Source: AP-15 sp963703855 (lineage in GTDB: Bacteria > Pseudomonadota > Alphaproteobacteria > ATCC43930 > CGMCC-115725). From it: a DNA stretch of 64,000 nt. A program made the translations under genes and the position numbers. The notes under the pieces are model-generated. The model did no database searches and was not told the origin of the DNA. It saw only the letters and a program-made list of their open reading frames with translations. Below, one piece after another: positions 18,371 through 28,563 of the stretch. Position 1 is the stretch's first letter; each line of letters starts with the position of its first letter. The stretch is from the NCBI GenBank assembly GCA_963703855.1, contig CAVPFW010000003.1, positions 1 to 64,000 of the forward strand, in the 5' to 3' direction.

Positions 18371-19309
18371 GTGAGGATTCTCGTCGAGATCTCCGGCTAT
18401 AATGATGCCGATGTCATCGGCGCCGCGCTCGACGCGATCCTGCGGCAGACCTTGCCAGTGGAAGAGATCCTCGTCGTCGACAACGCCTCGACCGACGAGA
18501 CGGCGCAGTTGGCCTACCCCGAGATCGTTACCCTGGTGCAAAATCGGCTGGATCTGGGCATCAGCGGCGGGGTGACGACCGGGCTCGAATACGCCAGGGC
18601 TCACGGCTACGACTGGCTGTGGATTCTCGATGCCGACAGCCGGCCGCGACCAAACGCGCTCGAGTTGCTGACCCGCCTGGTTGAGCCCGGCGGCCCGGGC
18701 GGGGGTCGGGAGGTCGGTGTCGTCGGCCCTTCGCACAACCTGCTCAATCTCGGACGGATGCTGCGCGGTCGTGTGCTGACGCCCGGCGGGCCGCGGCCGG
18801 CAAAGCTGCGGCGGGATCGCGACTTCATCGATTGCGACAGCGTGATCTGGAGCGGCGCTCTGATTAATCTCGCCGCCGTCGAGAAGGTCGGGCTGCCGCG
18901 GATCGGCACGCTCGGATACTGGCACGACCTGTCCATGGACTACGGCGATGTCGAATACACCTATCGGATCCACCGCGCCGGATACCAAATCTTCGTGCAC
19001 CGCGACAGCATCCTCGATCATCGGGTGGGCCAGGGCTTGCATGGCCGCATCCTGGGTTGGGATTTTTACACCACCAATCATTCGGCGATCCGGCGCTACC
19101 TGTATTTCCGAAATCTCGTGTTTTTTTGGCTGAAATTGTATCACCGGAGAAACTGGCCGCTGCTGCTCGTCTGGTTCAGCTACCGGTTGAGCGCGATTCT
19201 GGCCGGGATCGTCCTGCTCGAACGCGAACGCGGCACCAAGCTCAAGGCCTGCCTGCTCGGCATCCGCGACGGTCTTCTCGGGCGCCTGGACCGAAATTTC
19301 GGCGCCTGA
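18371..19309 (+). CDS. Family 2 glycosyltransferase
   Basis: A 312-residue GT2 with 'EILVVDNASTDETAQLA', 'DLGISGGVTTGL' and the metal-binding 'LDADSRPRPNALELL'. The catalytic-side segment 'DYGDVEYTYRIHRAGYQIFVHRDS' and a hydrophobic C-terminal region follow. It shares general architecture with the tandem pair at 14-16 kb but is clearly diverged. The GTG start has a purine-rich 'ggagggtgagcagca' upstream. It is the only transferase of the locus on the plus strand, and converges on the ABC exporter gene. Donor and acceptor unknown. Confidence 0.88.
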   Translation: MRILVEISGYNDADVIGAALDAILRQTLPVEEILVVDNASTDETAQLAYPEIVTLVQNRLDLGISGGVTTGLEYARAHGYDWLWILDADSRPRPNALELLTRLVEPGGPGGGREVGVVGPSHNLLNLGRMLRGRVLTPGGPRPAKLRRDRDFIDCDSVIWSGALINLAAVEKVGLPRIGTLGYWHDLSMDYGDVEYTYRIHRAGYQIFVHRDSILDHRVGQGLHGRILGWDFYTTNHSAIRRYLYFRNLVFFWLKLYHRRNWPLLLVWFSYRLSAILAGIVLLERERGTKLKACLLGIRDGLLGRLDRNFGA

Positions 19310-19388
19310 AGCCCGCCCGAGGCGGGCGGCATCTGGTCTCAGCGGCGGCTCGCCTCGGCCCCCGCCCATCCGTGAAGACCGCGCCGGC

Positions 19389-21205
19389 TCAGGGGCCGCC
19401 ATCGGCAAATTGCCGAAACGCGGCATCCGTGGAGAGCAGGTCCGAATACGCGCCGGCATTGTGCACCCGACCCTGCCGCAACAGGTAGACCCGGTCGCAA
19501 TTTCGGACCAAGGGTAGGCGGTGCGCGATGACGATTATGGTCTTTTCTCCTCTCAGCCCGGCAAGCGTATGCACGATGGCCGCCTCGGTTTCGTTGTCGA
19601 GGTTCGCCGTTCCCTCGTCGACCACGAGCACCTGCGGATCGCGGAACAGGGCGCGCGCCAATCCCAGCCGCTGACGCTCGCCGCCGGACAGCCGGTCGCC
19701 GCGTTGACCGATCATCGCATTCAATCCACCGGGCAGCGAGCGCACCAGCTTGTCGACCTGCGCGGCATGCAGCGCGTGCCACACCCGCTCGTCGTCGATC
19801 TCCTGATCCGGCAAACCGAGGGCGACATTGCTGCGAACGGTGTCGTCCATCATATAGACGTCCTGGGGGACGTAGCCGATATTGCGCTGCCATCCCGCAA
19901 CGTCGTCGTGCAAGTCGCGGCCGTCCACCAGGATCCTGCCCGCGGTCGGAACGAACAGGCCGAGCATCAGATCGACAAGCGTGGTCTTGCCCGCGCCGGT
20001 CGGCCCGATAAAGGCGATCCAATGCCCTCTCTGAATTTCGAGCGAGACATCGTCGACCGCAGGTTGGGGCATCGAAGGATAGCGGTAGGTCAGATGCTGC
20101 AGCACGAGCGACCGCTCGAAAGGAAAAGCCGGCGACCGGTCCCGGTCCGGCGACGGGCTCGCCCGCGCAAAGTCGTTCCCTTGAGTTTCGCGCAACTCGC
20201 GATAGATCACCTCGGTTGCGGCATAGTGAAAGCGCAGCTGCGTGAGCCCGTGGGCAATGCGATTGATCGACGGCATCAGCCGAATCGCAGCCACGGCGAA
20301 CATGCCCAGGACGGGCAAGATCGATTGGACGTCCTGTCCTCGCGCCAGAATGACCAAGGAGATGGCGACCAGTGCGCTGACCGCGAGGGTGTCGATGACC
20401 AGGCGTGGAATGTTCGAAAGGAGCGTGAACGAGCACCAGGAATCGGCGTACTGCCGTGTGTGCTGGCTGTGACGATCGATGAAGAACGAGGTTCGGTCGG
20501 TGATCAGGATCTCCTTGATCCCGCTGACGGACTGCTCGGTCCACTGCATCATCGAGCCCATGCTGGTCTCGGCGAGCCGCCCGAATCGGCGAGCCGCCGC
20601 TGCATCGCCCGGTAGGTCAGCGCGGCCGGAACGCCGAGGATCAGCACGGCGCCCAACGTCGCCAGCGGCTTGAAGAGCACGAGCAGGGCGGTCAGCGCCA
20701 CCACGACCAGGGCCTCTGCCAAAACGACCAGCAGCATGATCAGAAATCCGATGATGAAGCGCTGGATCGTCTCGCTCGTGCCTTTTATCAGCTCCGCTGT
20801 GTTGCGTTGGAGATGGAAGGTGTAAGGCGCGCACAGATAGCCGGTCAGCAACCGGCGGGTAATCGCAACGCACTTGTCGAAAGCGTATCGGAACAGCCAG
20901 CGGTACAGGAGCACGAGATAGATGCTCTTGATCATAAAGACGCCGATCACCCCGATCCCGAGGGTGATCAGCAGCTCTTGCGGAGTGCGGATGTGCAGAG
21001 CGGACATCAGCGGTTGGGCAACGGGCGCGTCGAATACCCGCTTCGGTCCGTTCAAGACAGCGATGAAGGGAGCGACGATGCCGATGCTCCCGGCTTCCAA
21101 CAGAGCGCCCAGCGCCATGCCGAGCAGCAGGATCAAACCCTCGATCCGTTCCCGGGGGCTGAAAATATACCAGAGTTGCCGGATCAGCTTCACGTCTCGA
21201 CCCAC
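19389..21205 (-). CDS. MsbA/PglK-like ABC exporter (probable lipid-linked glycan flippase), one frame break
   Basis: A half-transporter with a six-helix membrane domain fused to an ATPase, about 605 residues after repair. The membrane part starts at 'VKLIRQLWYIFSPRERIEG'. The ATPase has Walker A 'GPTGAGKTTL', signature 'LSGGERQRLGLARAL', Walker B 'VLVVDEGTANLD' and H-loop 'IAHRL'. The protein switches frame near 20575-20585, between 'MQRRLAD' and 'FGRLAETSMGSMMQW'; one missing base explains it. The organisation resembles PglK, which flips lipid-linked oligosaccharides. Since no Wzx gene is seen here, it may be the flippase of the locus, an inference from context. Confidence 0.85.
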
Positions 21206-21872
21206 GCCCGACGTGACCGCACGCTGCGGGCGACGGCACCCCCGATCCCGATTGCCGCGCCCGCATCCCCGCGGCGGCTGAGAAACGTCATACGGCTGTC
21301 GGCGGCGCGATCGGGGCTTGCGCCGACCTCCCGCCCGCGGCTCTGCGCGCTGCTGCCCGAACCGCGGTCGCCGTCACGTCGACGGCCGACCGGAGCGGCC
21401 GCCATGAAATCCACCCGGATCCCTGATCCACCAAAAACCGCATGGTCCCGCGGATCGTCTCGGTCCGGTTCTCGCGGCTCATCACTGCGAACCTTGAATT
21501 ATGACTACGCGAACGCGAACCTTGAACACTCCGGGCTGTCGACATCTTATCTTACGGTCCAGTGTAGGCGCTGTAACCTGCTGCACCTCCCATTCATTAC
21601 TGCTCAGCGGCGTGACCGGCAGCCTAGACTACGCGACCTCGGACAGCTGTTCAACGGCGCTGATGGGGTATCCTTCTCGAGGTGAGCTGCTACCGATGGC
21701 CGCACTGCCTGGGGCTGCTTCCGGGCGTCGAGCCGCCGGAAGCCGGTCGTTCGCGCCGGCGGCGCCCCGGCCGGCTGCGAGGTGCGCCCGCGTTCGGTTG
21801 CTCGGGGGCAAGAGCCCCCCTCTCCCTGGAAGGCGGGGCGAGCGGGCAACCTGCGCAGGGCGGCGCGAACCC
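21206..21872. other. Gap of about 670 bases without a recognisable gene
   Basis: Open frames exist, but none shows family motifs or a plausible start. The stretch 21485-21680 is less GC-rich than its flanks and contains 'gcgaaccttgaa' twice within 40 bases. Nothing further can be supported. Confidence 0.5.
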
Positions 21873-22304
21873 TCATCCGCCGACATCCTCGCCCGGTCCG
21901 GGGCGGCGCTGTTCTTTGAGGGCGGCGCGGCGGGATTTGGCGGCGAGACGGCGGCGCTTGGCGGCGGCGGTGGGCTTGGTCGGGCGGCGCGGGGCGGGGG
22001 GTGCGGCGGCGCGGCGGATCAGGGCGATCAGGCGATCGAGCGCGTCCCGGCGGTTGCGCTCCTGGGTGCGGAAGCGGCGGGCGGTGATAATCAGAACGCC
22101 GTCTTGGGTCAGGCGCCGGCCGGCGAGGCGAGCGGCCCGCTCGCGCACCTCCGGCGGCAATGTCGCCGCGCGGGCGAGGTCGAGGCGCAGCTGCACCGCG
22201 GTCGCGACCTTGTTGACGTTCTGACCGCCGGGGCCGGAGGCGCGGATGAAGCTTTCCTCGATCTGGCTGTCATCGAGGACCATATGGCCTATGATCGGGA
22301 TCAT
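21873..22304 (-). CDS. arfB: ArfB-like peptidyl-tRNA hydrolase (ribosome rescue)
   Basis: A 143-residue release-factor-like protein that frees stalled ribosomes by hydrolysing peptidyl-tRNA. The catalytic 'GPGGQNVNKVATAVQLR' (GGQ near residues 26-28) follows a short N-terminal strand, as in ArfB/YaeJ. The C-terminus is a lysine- and arginine-rich tail ('KRRRLAAKSRRAALKEQRR') that enters the mRNA channel in characterised homologues. ATG 22304 ('MIPIIGHMVLDD') gives the standard start and length. A GTG at 22355 would add 17 residues with no support. It has its own promoter and is not part of the flanking clusters. Confidence 0.92.
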   Translation of the reverse strand: MIPIIGHMVLDDSQIEESFIRASGPGGQNVNKVATAVQLRLDLARAATLPPEVRERAARLAGRRLTQDGVLIITARRFRTQERNRRDALDRLIALIRRAAAPPAPRRPTKPTAAAKRRRLAAKSRRAALKEQRRPGPGEDVGG

Positions 22305-22488
22305 GGTGCGGCGCAGCCTGGCATCCTGCGGGGACATCGGAACATAGCGCTTCACGCCGCATGGGATGGTAGTGTAATCGAGGACGACGCCGTGCCTGGC
22401 GCTTGCCCCGAGGCAGCCGCACTGCGTCAGCGTATTTTCGGCGGGCCGGACCGTTGCGTCTCGATACCCGCGTCAATCAGGAGCGAAC

Positions 22489-23358
22489 ATGCCCAGCCTG
22501 AGCTTCACCGCACCGACGACAGTGGACGAGGCCGTCAAGATCTTGGCCGGGAGTTCCGGCATGGCCAAGGTGCTGGCCGGCGGAACCGACCTCCTGGTGC
22601 AGCTGCGCTCGGGGCGAACGCGCCCCGATTTGATCGTCGACACCAAGCGGATCCCGGAGCTGACCGGCATTCGCGAGGAGAACGGAGCGTTCGTGATCGG
22701 CGCCTCCACCCCGGGCGCCACGATCTTCGAGAACGAAGCGCTGACCCGCGCCTGGCCGGGGATCGTCGAAGGCATGGATCTGATCGGCTCGGAGCAGATC
22801 CAGGGGCGGGCCTCGCTCGCCGGCAATCTGTGCAATGCCTCGCCGGCGGCCGACAGCGTGCCGGCGATGATCGCGGCGCGCGCGACCTGCGTGATCGCCG
22901 GTCCGGGCGGTCGGCGCACCGCACCGGTCGAGGCGATCGTCACCGGCCCGGGGCGAACCTCGCTCGCAAAGGGCGAGTTCATCGTAGCATTTCACGTGCC
23001 GAAGCCGAAACCGCACCAGGCCGACGCCTATCTGCGCTTCATCCCGCGCACCGAGATGGACATCGCCGTCGTCGGCTGCGGGGTCAACGTCACCCTGGAC
23101 GGCAGCGGCGTGTGCACTGACGCGCGCGTCGTGCTCGGCGCCGTGGCGCCGACGCCGCTCGTGGTGCCGGAGGGGGCGGCGGCGCTGATCGGGCACCGGC
23201 TCGACGACGCGACGTTGGCGGCCCTCGATAGCGCCGCGCAGCGCGCCTGCAAGCCGATCACCGACAAGCGCGGCACGATCGAATACCGCACCAAGGTTGC
23301 CGGCGTGCTTGCGCGCCGCGCGGCCGCCATTGCCTTTGAACGCGCTGGAGCACGCTAA
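22489..23358 (+). CDS. Molybdenum hydroxylase FAD-binding subunit (CoxM/XdhB-like)
   Basis: The 289-residue medium subunit of a xanthine-dehydrogenase-family enzyme, passing electrons from the iron-sulfur clusters to FAD and the outside acceptor. FAD-binding motifs are 'AGGTDLLVQLR' (about 30-40) and 'ASLAGNLCNASPAADS' (about 105-120). The C-terminal CO_deh_flav_C-like domain is visible around 'YLRFIPRTEMDIAVVGCGV' and 'EYRTKVAGVLARRA'. ATG 22489 follows 'caggagcgaac'. The stop overlaps the next gene (TAATG), so stoichiometric co-translation is expected. Confidence 0.93.
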   Translation: MPSLSFTAPTTVDEAVKILAGSSGMAKVLAGGTDLLVQLRSGRTRPDLIVDTKRIPELTGIREENGAFVIGASTPGATIFENEALTRAWPGIVEGMDLIGSEQIQGRASLAGNLCNASPAADSVPAMIAARATCVIAGPGGRRTAPVEAIVTGPGRTSLAKGEFIVAFHVPKPKPHQADAYLRFIPRTEMDIAVVGCGVNVTLDGSGVCTDARVVLGAVAPTPLVVPEGAAALIGHRLDDATLAALDSAAQRACKPITDKRGTIEYRTKVAGVLARRAAAIAFERAGAR

Positions 23359-23843
23359 TGGCCAAACACCACGTAACCACCATCATCAACGGCGAGCCGG
23401 TCGAATTTCTGTGCGAGCCGCAGCAGACCCTGCTCGACGTATTGCGCGACGAGCTCAATCTGACCGGCAGCAAGGAAGGCTGCAGCTCGGGCGATTGCGG
23501 CGCCTGCACCGTCATCTGCGACGGAAAGATCGTCTGCTCATGCCTGATGCTGGGCGCCGAGGCCGAGGGCCGCTCGATCCAGACGGTCGAGGGCATCGCC
23601 CAGGGCGATCACCTGCATCCGGTGCAACAGAAATTCCTCGAACATGCCGCACTGCAATGCGGTTTCTGCACGCCGGGTTTCATCGTCGCGGCCAAGGCGT
23701 TGCTCGACGAGAATCTGAACCCGACCGAAGAAGAGACGCGCTATTGGCTCGCCGGCAATCTTTGCCGTTGCACCGGCTATGACAAGATCATCCGCGCGGT
23801 GCTCGACGCCGCCGCGGTAATGCGACAGGAGGCCGCGCGATGA
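23358..23843 (+). CDS. Molybdenum hydroxylase 2Fe-2S subunit (CoxS-like)
   Basis: The 161-residue small subunit carrying two [2Fe-2S] clusters. The N-terminal plant-ferredoxin-type cluster is bound by 'GCSSGDCGACTVICDG' plus a following Cys. The C-terminal helical cluster is bound by 'QCGFCTPG' and 'NLCRCTGY'. Length and cysteine pattern are complete, so the subunit should be functional. It overlaps the FAD subunit at its start and the first large subunit at its end (ATGA). It is the only small subunit for two large subunits. Confidence 0.95.
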   Translation: MAKHHVTTIINGEPVEFLCEPQQTLLDVLRDELNLTGSKEGCSSGDCGACTVICDGKIVCSCLMLGAEAEGRSIQTVEGIAQGDHLHPVQQKFLEHAALQCGFCTPGFIVAAKALLDENLNPTEEETRYWLAGNLCRCTGYDKIIRAVLDAAAVMRQEAAR

Positions 23844-26131
23844 GTTTTCTGAACAAAGCCGATCTGAAGGTCGTCGGCACCCGCCCGATCCGCCCCGACG
23901 GCGTCGACAAGGTCACCGGCCGGGCTAATTTCGGCGCCGACATGACGATGCCGGGGATGCTGTGGGGCAAGATCAAGCGCAGCCCGCACGCCCATGCGCG
24001 CATCCTGTCAATCAACACCGACAAGGCGATGGCATTGGCCGGGGTCAAGGCGGTGACCACCCGCGCCGATTTCCCGGATATCACGCCGGCCCGGGCATTT
24101 ATCGGCGCCGCCCCGGCCAATCTGCGCGATTTGTCGCGCAATTGCATGGCGATCGGCAAGGCCCTTTACGAGGGTCACGCAGTGGCCGCGGTCGCGGCCA
24201 CCTCGCCGGCGATCGCCGAGCAGGCGCTCGAGCTGATCGAGGTCGAGTACGAGGTATTGCCGCACGTCATGGATGTCGAGGCGGCGATGATGCCGGACGC
24301 GCCGGTCCTGCATGACGACATCTTCACTACCGGCGTCGACCCCAAGCCGACCAAGCCCTCGAACGTGTCCAAGATGGTCCGCTTCACCAAAGGCGACGTC
24401 GAGGCCGGGTTCCGCGAGGCCGAAATCGTCGTCGAGCGGCGCTATACGACAAAGCCGGTGCACCAGGGCTATATCGAGCCGCATGCCTGCGTTGTTTCGG
24501 TGGCACCGGATGGCCAAACGACGATCTGGAGTTCGAGCCAGGGCCAGTTCATGGTCCGCGGCTACACCTCGCGGATCGTCGGCGCCGACATCGCCAACAT
24601 CCGGGCGATCCCGGCCGAGATCGGCGGCGGGTTCGGCGGCAAGACGATCGTCTACCTCGAGCCGGTCGCGTATATGCTGTCGAAGAAGTCGGGACGGGCG
24701 GTCAAGATCGTGATGAGCCGCGAGGAGGTGTTCCGGGCGACCGGACCGACCTCGGGCGCGGTCATCGAAGTAAAGCTCGGCGCCAAGAAGGACGGCCAGA
24801 TCGTCGCCGCCCAGGCCGTGCTCAAATACCAGTCGGGCGCATTTCAGGGCTCGCCGGTCCAGCAGGGCTGCATCTGCGGCTTTGCGCCGTATGACCTGCC
24901 GAACGTCGATTCCGTTGGTTACGATGTGCTCTGCAATCGTCCCAAAGTTGCCGCCTATCGCGCCCCCGGCGCGCCGATCTCGGCGTTCGCGGTTGAAAGT
25001 TGCCTAGACGAGTTGGCCCGCGAACTGAAGATCGATCCGTTGGAGCTGCGCCAGAAAAACGGCGCCAAGGATGGCACCAAGGCAGCGCACGGACCGACTT
25101 GGACGAACATCGGTTACGCCAAAACCCTAGAGGAGGCCAAAGCGCACGCTCAGTACAGGATCCCTCTCGGACCCAACCAGGGGCGCGGCATCGCCTCGGG
25201 CTTCTGGCACAATGCCGGCGGTGAGTTGAGTGCTGCGGTGCACGTCAACGAAGACGGCACGGTCACGGTGACCGAAGGGCATCCCGACATCGGCGGCTCG
25301 CGCGCCTCGATGGCGATGATGGTGGCCGAGGTTCTGGGCGTCCCGTTCGAGAGTGTTCGCCCGGTGGTCGGCGATACGACGGCGATCGGCTTCAGCGCCT
25401 CGACCGGCGGCAGCCGCGTGACCTTTGCCGGTGGCATGGCGGTGACCCAGGCGACCCAAAAGATCGTCGAGGAGCTCAAAAAACGCGCCGCGGTGACCTG
25501 GGACATCAGCCCCGAGGCGGTCGAGTGGAAGGACGGTAAGGCCTTCCCGGCCGGCCCCAATGCCGGCAGCTTCGAGCCGTTGCCCTTGGCCGAACTCGCG
25601 GCCAAATCGGCGCGCACCGGCGGGCCGATCAGCGCCGAGGTCCAGATCAACGCGCAGGGGCAAGGTCCAGGCTTCACGACCCATATCTGCGATGTCGAGG
25701 TCGACAGGGAGACCGGCCACGTCAAGATCCTGCGCTACACCGCGATCCAGGATGTCGGCCGGGCGATCCATCCCTCTTACGTCGAGGGGCAGATGCAGGG
25801 CGGGGTGGCGCAGGGGGTCGGCTGGGCGCTCAGCGAGGAGTACATCTACGACAAGGATGGGCGGCTCGAAAACCCGGGCTTCCTCGACTATCGCTGTCCG
25901 GTCGCCTCGGACATGCCGATGATCGACACGGTGATGGTCGAGGTGCCCAACCCGCGGCATCCGTTCGGCGCACGCGGCGTCGGCGAGGTGCCGATCGTGC
26001 CGCCGATGGCGGCCGTCGCCAACGCGATCGCCGATGCCACCGGGATCCGGCTGCGCGATCTGCCGATGTCGCCGCCGCGTCTGCTGGCGGCACTCGACGA
26101 TGCAGCGCCGATGCGTCAGGCGGCGGAGTAG
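23840..26131 (+). CDS. Molybdopterin-binding large subunit of a Mo hydroxylase, copy 1
   Basis: The 763-residue catalytic subunit of the xanthine dehydrogenase/aldehyde oxidase family. It carries 'GTRPIRPDGVDKVTGRANFGAD' split as the N-terminal a/b hammerhead, the cofactor motif 'EIGGGFGGKT', and the C-terminal 'GARGVGEVP' with the catalytic Glu. The active-site loop reads 'AYRAPGAP', not the AYxCSFR of true CO dehydrogenase, so oxidation of a carbonyl or N-heterocycle is likelier than CO; the substrate is unknown. The start overlaps the 2Fe-2S gene. A closely similar paralogue follows, separated by a palindromic repeat. Confidence 0.93.
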   Translation: MSFLNKADLKVVGTRPIRPDGVDKVTGRANFGADMTMPGMLWGKIKRSPHAHARILSINTDKAMALAGVKAVTTRADFPDITPARAFIGAAPANLRDLSRNCMAIGKALYEGHAVAAVAATSPAIAEQALELIEVEYEVLPHVMDVEAAMMPDAPVLHDDIFTTGVDPKPTKPSNVSKMVRFTKGDVEAGFREAEIVVERRYTTKPVHQGYIEPHACVVSVAPDGQTTIWSSSQGQFMVRGYTSRIVGADIANIRAIPAEIGGGFGGKTIVYLEPVAYMLSKKSGRAVKIVMSREEVFRATGPTSGAVIEVKLGAKKDGQIVAAQAVLKYQSGAFQGSPVQQGCICGFAPYDLPNVDSVGYDVLCNRPKVAAYRAPGAPISAFAVESCLDELARELKIDPLELRQKNGAKDGTKAAHGPTWTNIGYAKTLEEAKAHAQYRIPLGPNQGRGIASGFWHNAGGELSAAVHVNEDGTVTVTEGHPDIGGSRASMAMMVAEVLGVPFESVRPVVGDTTAIGFSASTGGSRVTFAGGMAVTQATQKIVEELKKRAAVTWDISPEAVEWKDGKAFPAGPNAGSFEPLPLAELAAKSARTGGPISAEVQINAQGQGPGFTTHICDVEVDRETGHVKILRYTAIQDVGRAIHPSYVEGQMQGGVAQGVGWALSEEYIYDKDGRLENPGFLDYRCPVASDMPMIDTVMVEVPNPRHPFGARGVGEVPIVPPMAAVANAIADATGIRLRDLPMSPPRLLAALDDAAPMRQAAE

Positions 26132-26140
26132 TGATTAACC

Positions 26141-26223
26141 CGTCATTCCCGCGCAAGCGGGAATCCAGAACCGGCATCGATTTGCCGGTTGCCCCTGGGC
26201 CCCCGCTTCCGCGGGGGTGACGG
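26141..26223. repeat. REP-like palindromic element inside the Mo hydroxylase operon
   Basis: An imperfect palindrome that begins 'cgtcattcccgcgcaagcg' and ends 'cccgcttccgcgggggtga', with a middle hairpin 'accggcatcgatttgccggt'. Related elements with 'cgttcccgc' arms lie at about 17996-18072 and 60645-60735. It sits 10 bases after the stop of the first large subunit, so it could damp transcription or protect the upstream mRNA. Confidence 0.75.
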
Positions 26224-26245
26224 TTAGAACAGGAGCAAGGTCCTC

Positions 26246-28538
26246 ATGACGTTCATCGCGAAGGAATTTCAGAAGATCGTCGGCACCCGTCCGATCCGCC
26301 CCGACGGGGTCGACAAGGTCACCGGGCGCGCCAATTTCGGCGCCGACATGGTGATGCCGGGCATGCTGTGGGGCAAGGTCAAGCGCAGCCCGCATGCGCA
26401 CGCCCGCATCCTGTCGATCAACACCGAGAAGGCCCGGGCATTGCCCGGGGTCAAGGCGGTGATCACTTGGGAGGATTTCCCGCCGATCGCCTCGGAAGAG
26501 GCGTTCGTCGGCGAAGGGCCGATGAATTTCCGAGACCTGTCGGCCAATTGCATGGCGCGCGAGCGGGCGCTCTATGACGGGCACGCAGTGGCCGCCGTCG
26601 CCGCCACCTCGCCGGCGATCGCCGAGGAAGCCTGCGAGCTGATCGAGGTCGACTACCATGTGCTGCCGCACGTCATCGACGTCGAAGAGGCGATGAAGCC
26701 CGACGCTCCGCTGCTGCACGACGATCTGTTCACCCAGGGCGTCGATCCCAAGCCGACCCATCCTTCGAACATCGCCAAGCGGGTGGCCTTCGCCAAGGGC
26801 GACGCCGAAGCCGGGTTCCGCGAGGCCGATATCATCATCGAGCGCCGCTACACGACGAAGCCGGTGCACCAGGCTTATATCGAGCCGCATGCCTGCGTCG
26901 TCTCGATGGCGGCCGACGGCCAGTGCACGATCTGGAGCTCGAGCCAGGGCCAGTTCATGGTGCGCGCCTATTGCGCCAAATTGCTCGGCATCGATATTTC
27001 GCAGATCCGCGCGATCCCGGCCGAGATCGGCGGCGGGTTCGGCGGCAAGACGCTCGTCTATCTCGAGCCGCTGGCCTTGGCGATGGCCAAGAAGTCGGGC
27101 CGGCCGGTCAAGATGGTGATGAGCCGCGAGGAAGTGTTCCGCGGGACCGGGCCGACCTCGGGCGGGGTTATCGAGGTCAAGATCGGCGCCAAGAGGGACG
27201 GGCGGATCGTCGCCGCCGATCTCGCGCTCAAATATCAGGCCGGGGCCTTTCCGGGCTCGCCGGTGGGTCCGGGATGCATGTGCGGCTTTGCGATGTACGA
27301 CATCCCCAACGTCAACATCGTCGGCTACGATGTCGTGTCGAACCGGCCGAAGGTCGCCGCTTATCGGGCACCGGGCGCGCCGATCTCGTCGTTCGGCGTC
27401 GAAAGCTGCCTCGACGAGCTCGCCGGCCAGCTCGGCATCGACCCGTTGCTGCTGCGCGAGAAAAACGCCGCCAGGGACGGCACCAAGGCGGCGCACGGAC
27501 CGACCTACGTCAATATCGGTTATGCCGAGACCGTCGACGCGGCCAAGAACCACCCGCATCTGAAGGAAAAGCTCGGCCCCAATCAGGGCCGCGGCATCGC
27601 CTCGGGCTTCTGGTTCAATATCGGCGGCGAATTCGAGCGCTGCGTGCCACATCAACGAGGACGGCACCGCCGTGGTCGTCTCCGGCAACCCCGACATCGG
27701 CGGCTCGCGCGCTTCGATCGCGATGATGGCGGCCGAGGTGCTCGGCATCCCGGTCGAAAAGGTCCGGCCGATCGTCGGCGACACCAGCTCGATCGGGTTT
27801 TCGTTCCTGACCGGCGGCAGCCGGGTGACCTTCGCCACCGGCATGGCGGCGACCCAGGCGGCCGAAAAGGTGGTCGAGCAGATGAAGCAGCGCGCCGCGA
27901 TGATCTGGGACATCAGCCCCGACGCGGTCGAATGGAAGGACGGCTGCGCCTATCCCGCCGGCGCCAACGCCGGCAGCTTCGAGCCGCTGCCCTTGGCCGA
28001 GATCGCGCTCAAAGCGGGGCGCACCGGCGGCCCGATCAGCGCCGAGGTGTCGATCAACGCGCAAGGGGCCGGCCCCGGCTTTGCGACGCACATCTGCGAT
28101 GTCGAGGTCGACCGGGAGACCGGCCACGTCAAGATCCTGCGCTACACCGCGGTGCAGGATGTCGGCCGCGCGATCCACCCCTCCTATGTCGAGGGCCAGA
28201 TCCAGGGCGGGGTGACCCAGGGCGTCGGCTGGGCGTTGAACGAGGAATACATCTACGACAAGGACGGGCGGCTGGAAAATCCGGGCTTTCTCGATTACCG
28301 CTGTCCGGTCGCCTCGGACATGCCGATGATCGAGGCGGTCATGGTCGAGGTGCCGAACCCGCGGCATCCGTTCGGCGCGCGCGGCGTCGGCGAGGTGCCG
28401 ATCGTGCCGCCGATGGCCGCCGTCGCCAACGCGATCGCGGCCGCGACCGGGGTGCGCCTGCGCGACCTGCCGATGTCGCCGCCGCGGCTGCGCGCCGCGC
28501 TCGACGCGCAGGAGCCGATGCGCCGGGCGGCCGAATGA
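26246..28538 (+). CDS. Molybdopterin-binding large subunit of a Mo hydroxylase, copy 2 (one frame break)
   Basis: A paralogue of the preceding subunit, of equal length (about 763 residues) and similar throughout, with the same 'EIGGGFGGKT', 'AYRAPGAP' and 'GARGVGEVP' motifs. The frame breaks near 27632 after 'FNIGGEF'. The conserved 'HINEDGT' and 'GNPDIGGSRASIAMM' continue one frame over to 28538. Removing one base (a G in 'ttcgagcgct') restores 764 codons including the stop. The total span is 3n+1, as expected for a single insertion. Likely a sequencing indel. Differences from copy 1 include 'MYDIPNVNIVGYDVVSNRP' versus 'PYDLPNVDSVGYDVLCNRP'. Confidence 0.88.
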
Positions 28539-28563
28539 CGGCACTGAGCCAGGGGTACCAACA

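Noticed and set aside
26135..27913. A 592-codon minus-strand frame across the second Mo subunit
   Set aside because: Composition is low-complexity and Asp/Arg/His-rich, typical of antisense frames; the plus strand has the real protein.
23840..28538. Naming the Mo enzyme a carbon monoxide dehydrogenase
   Set aside because: The active-site loop lacks the CO dehydrogenase cysteine motif in both copies.
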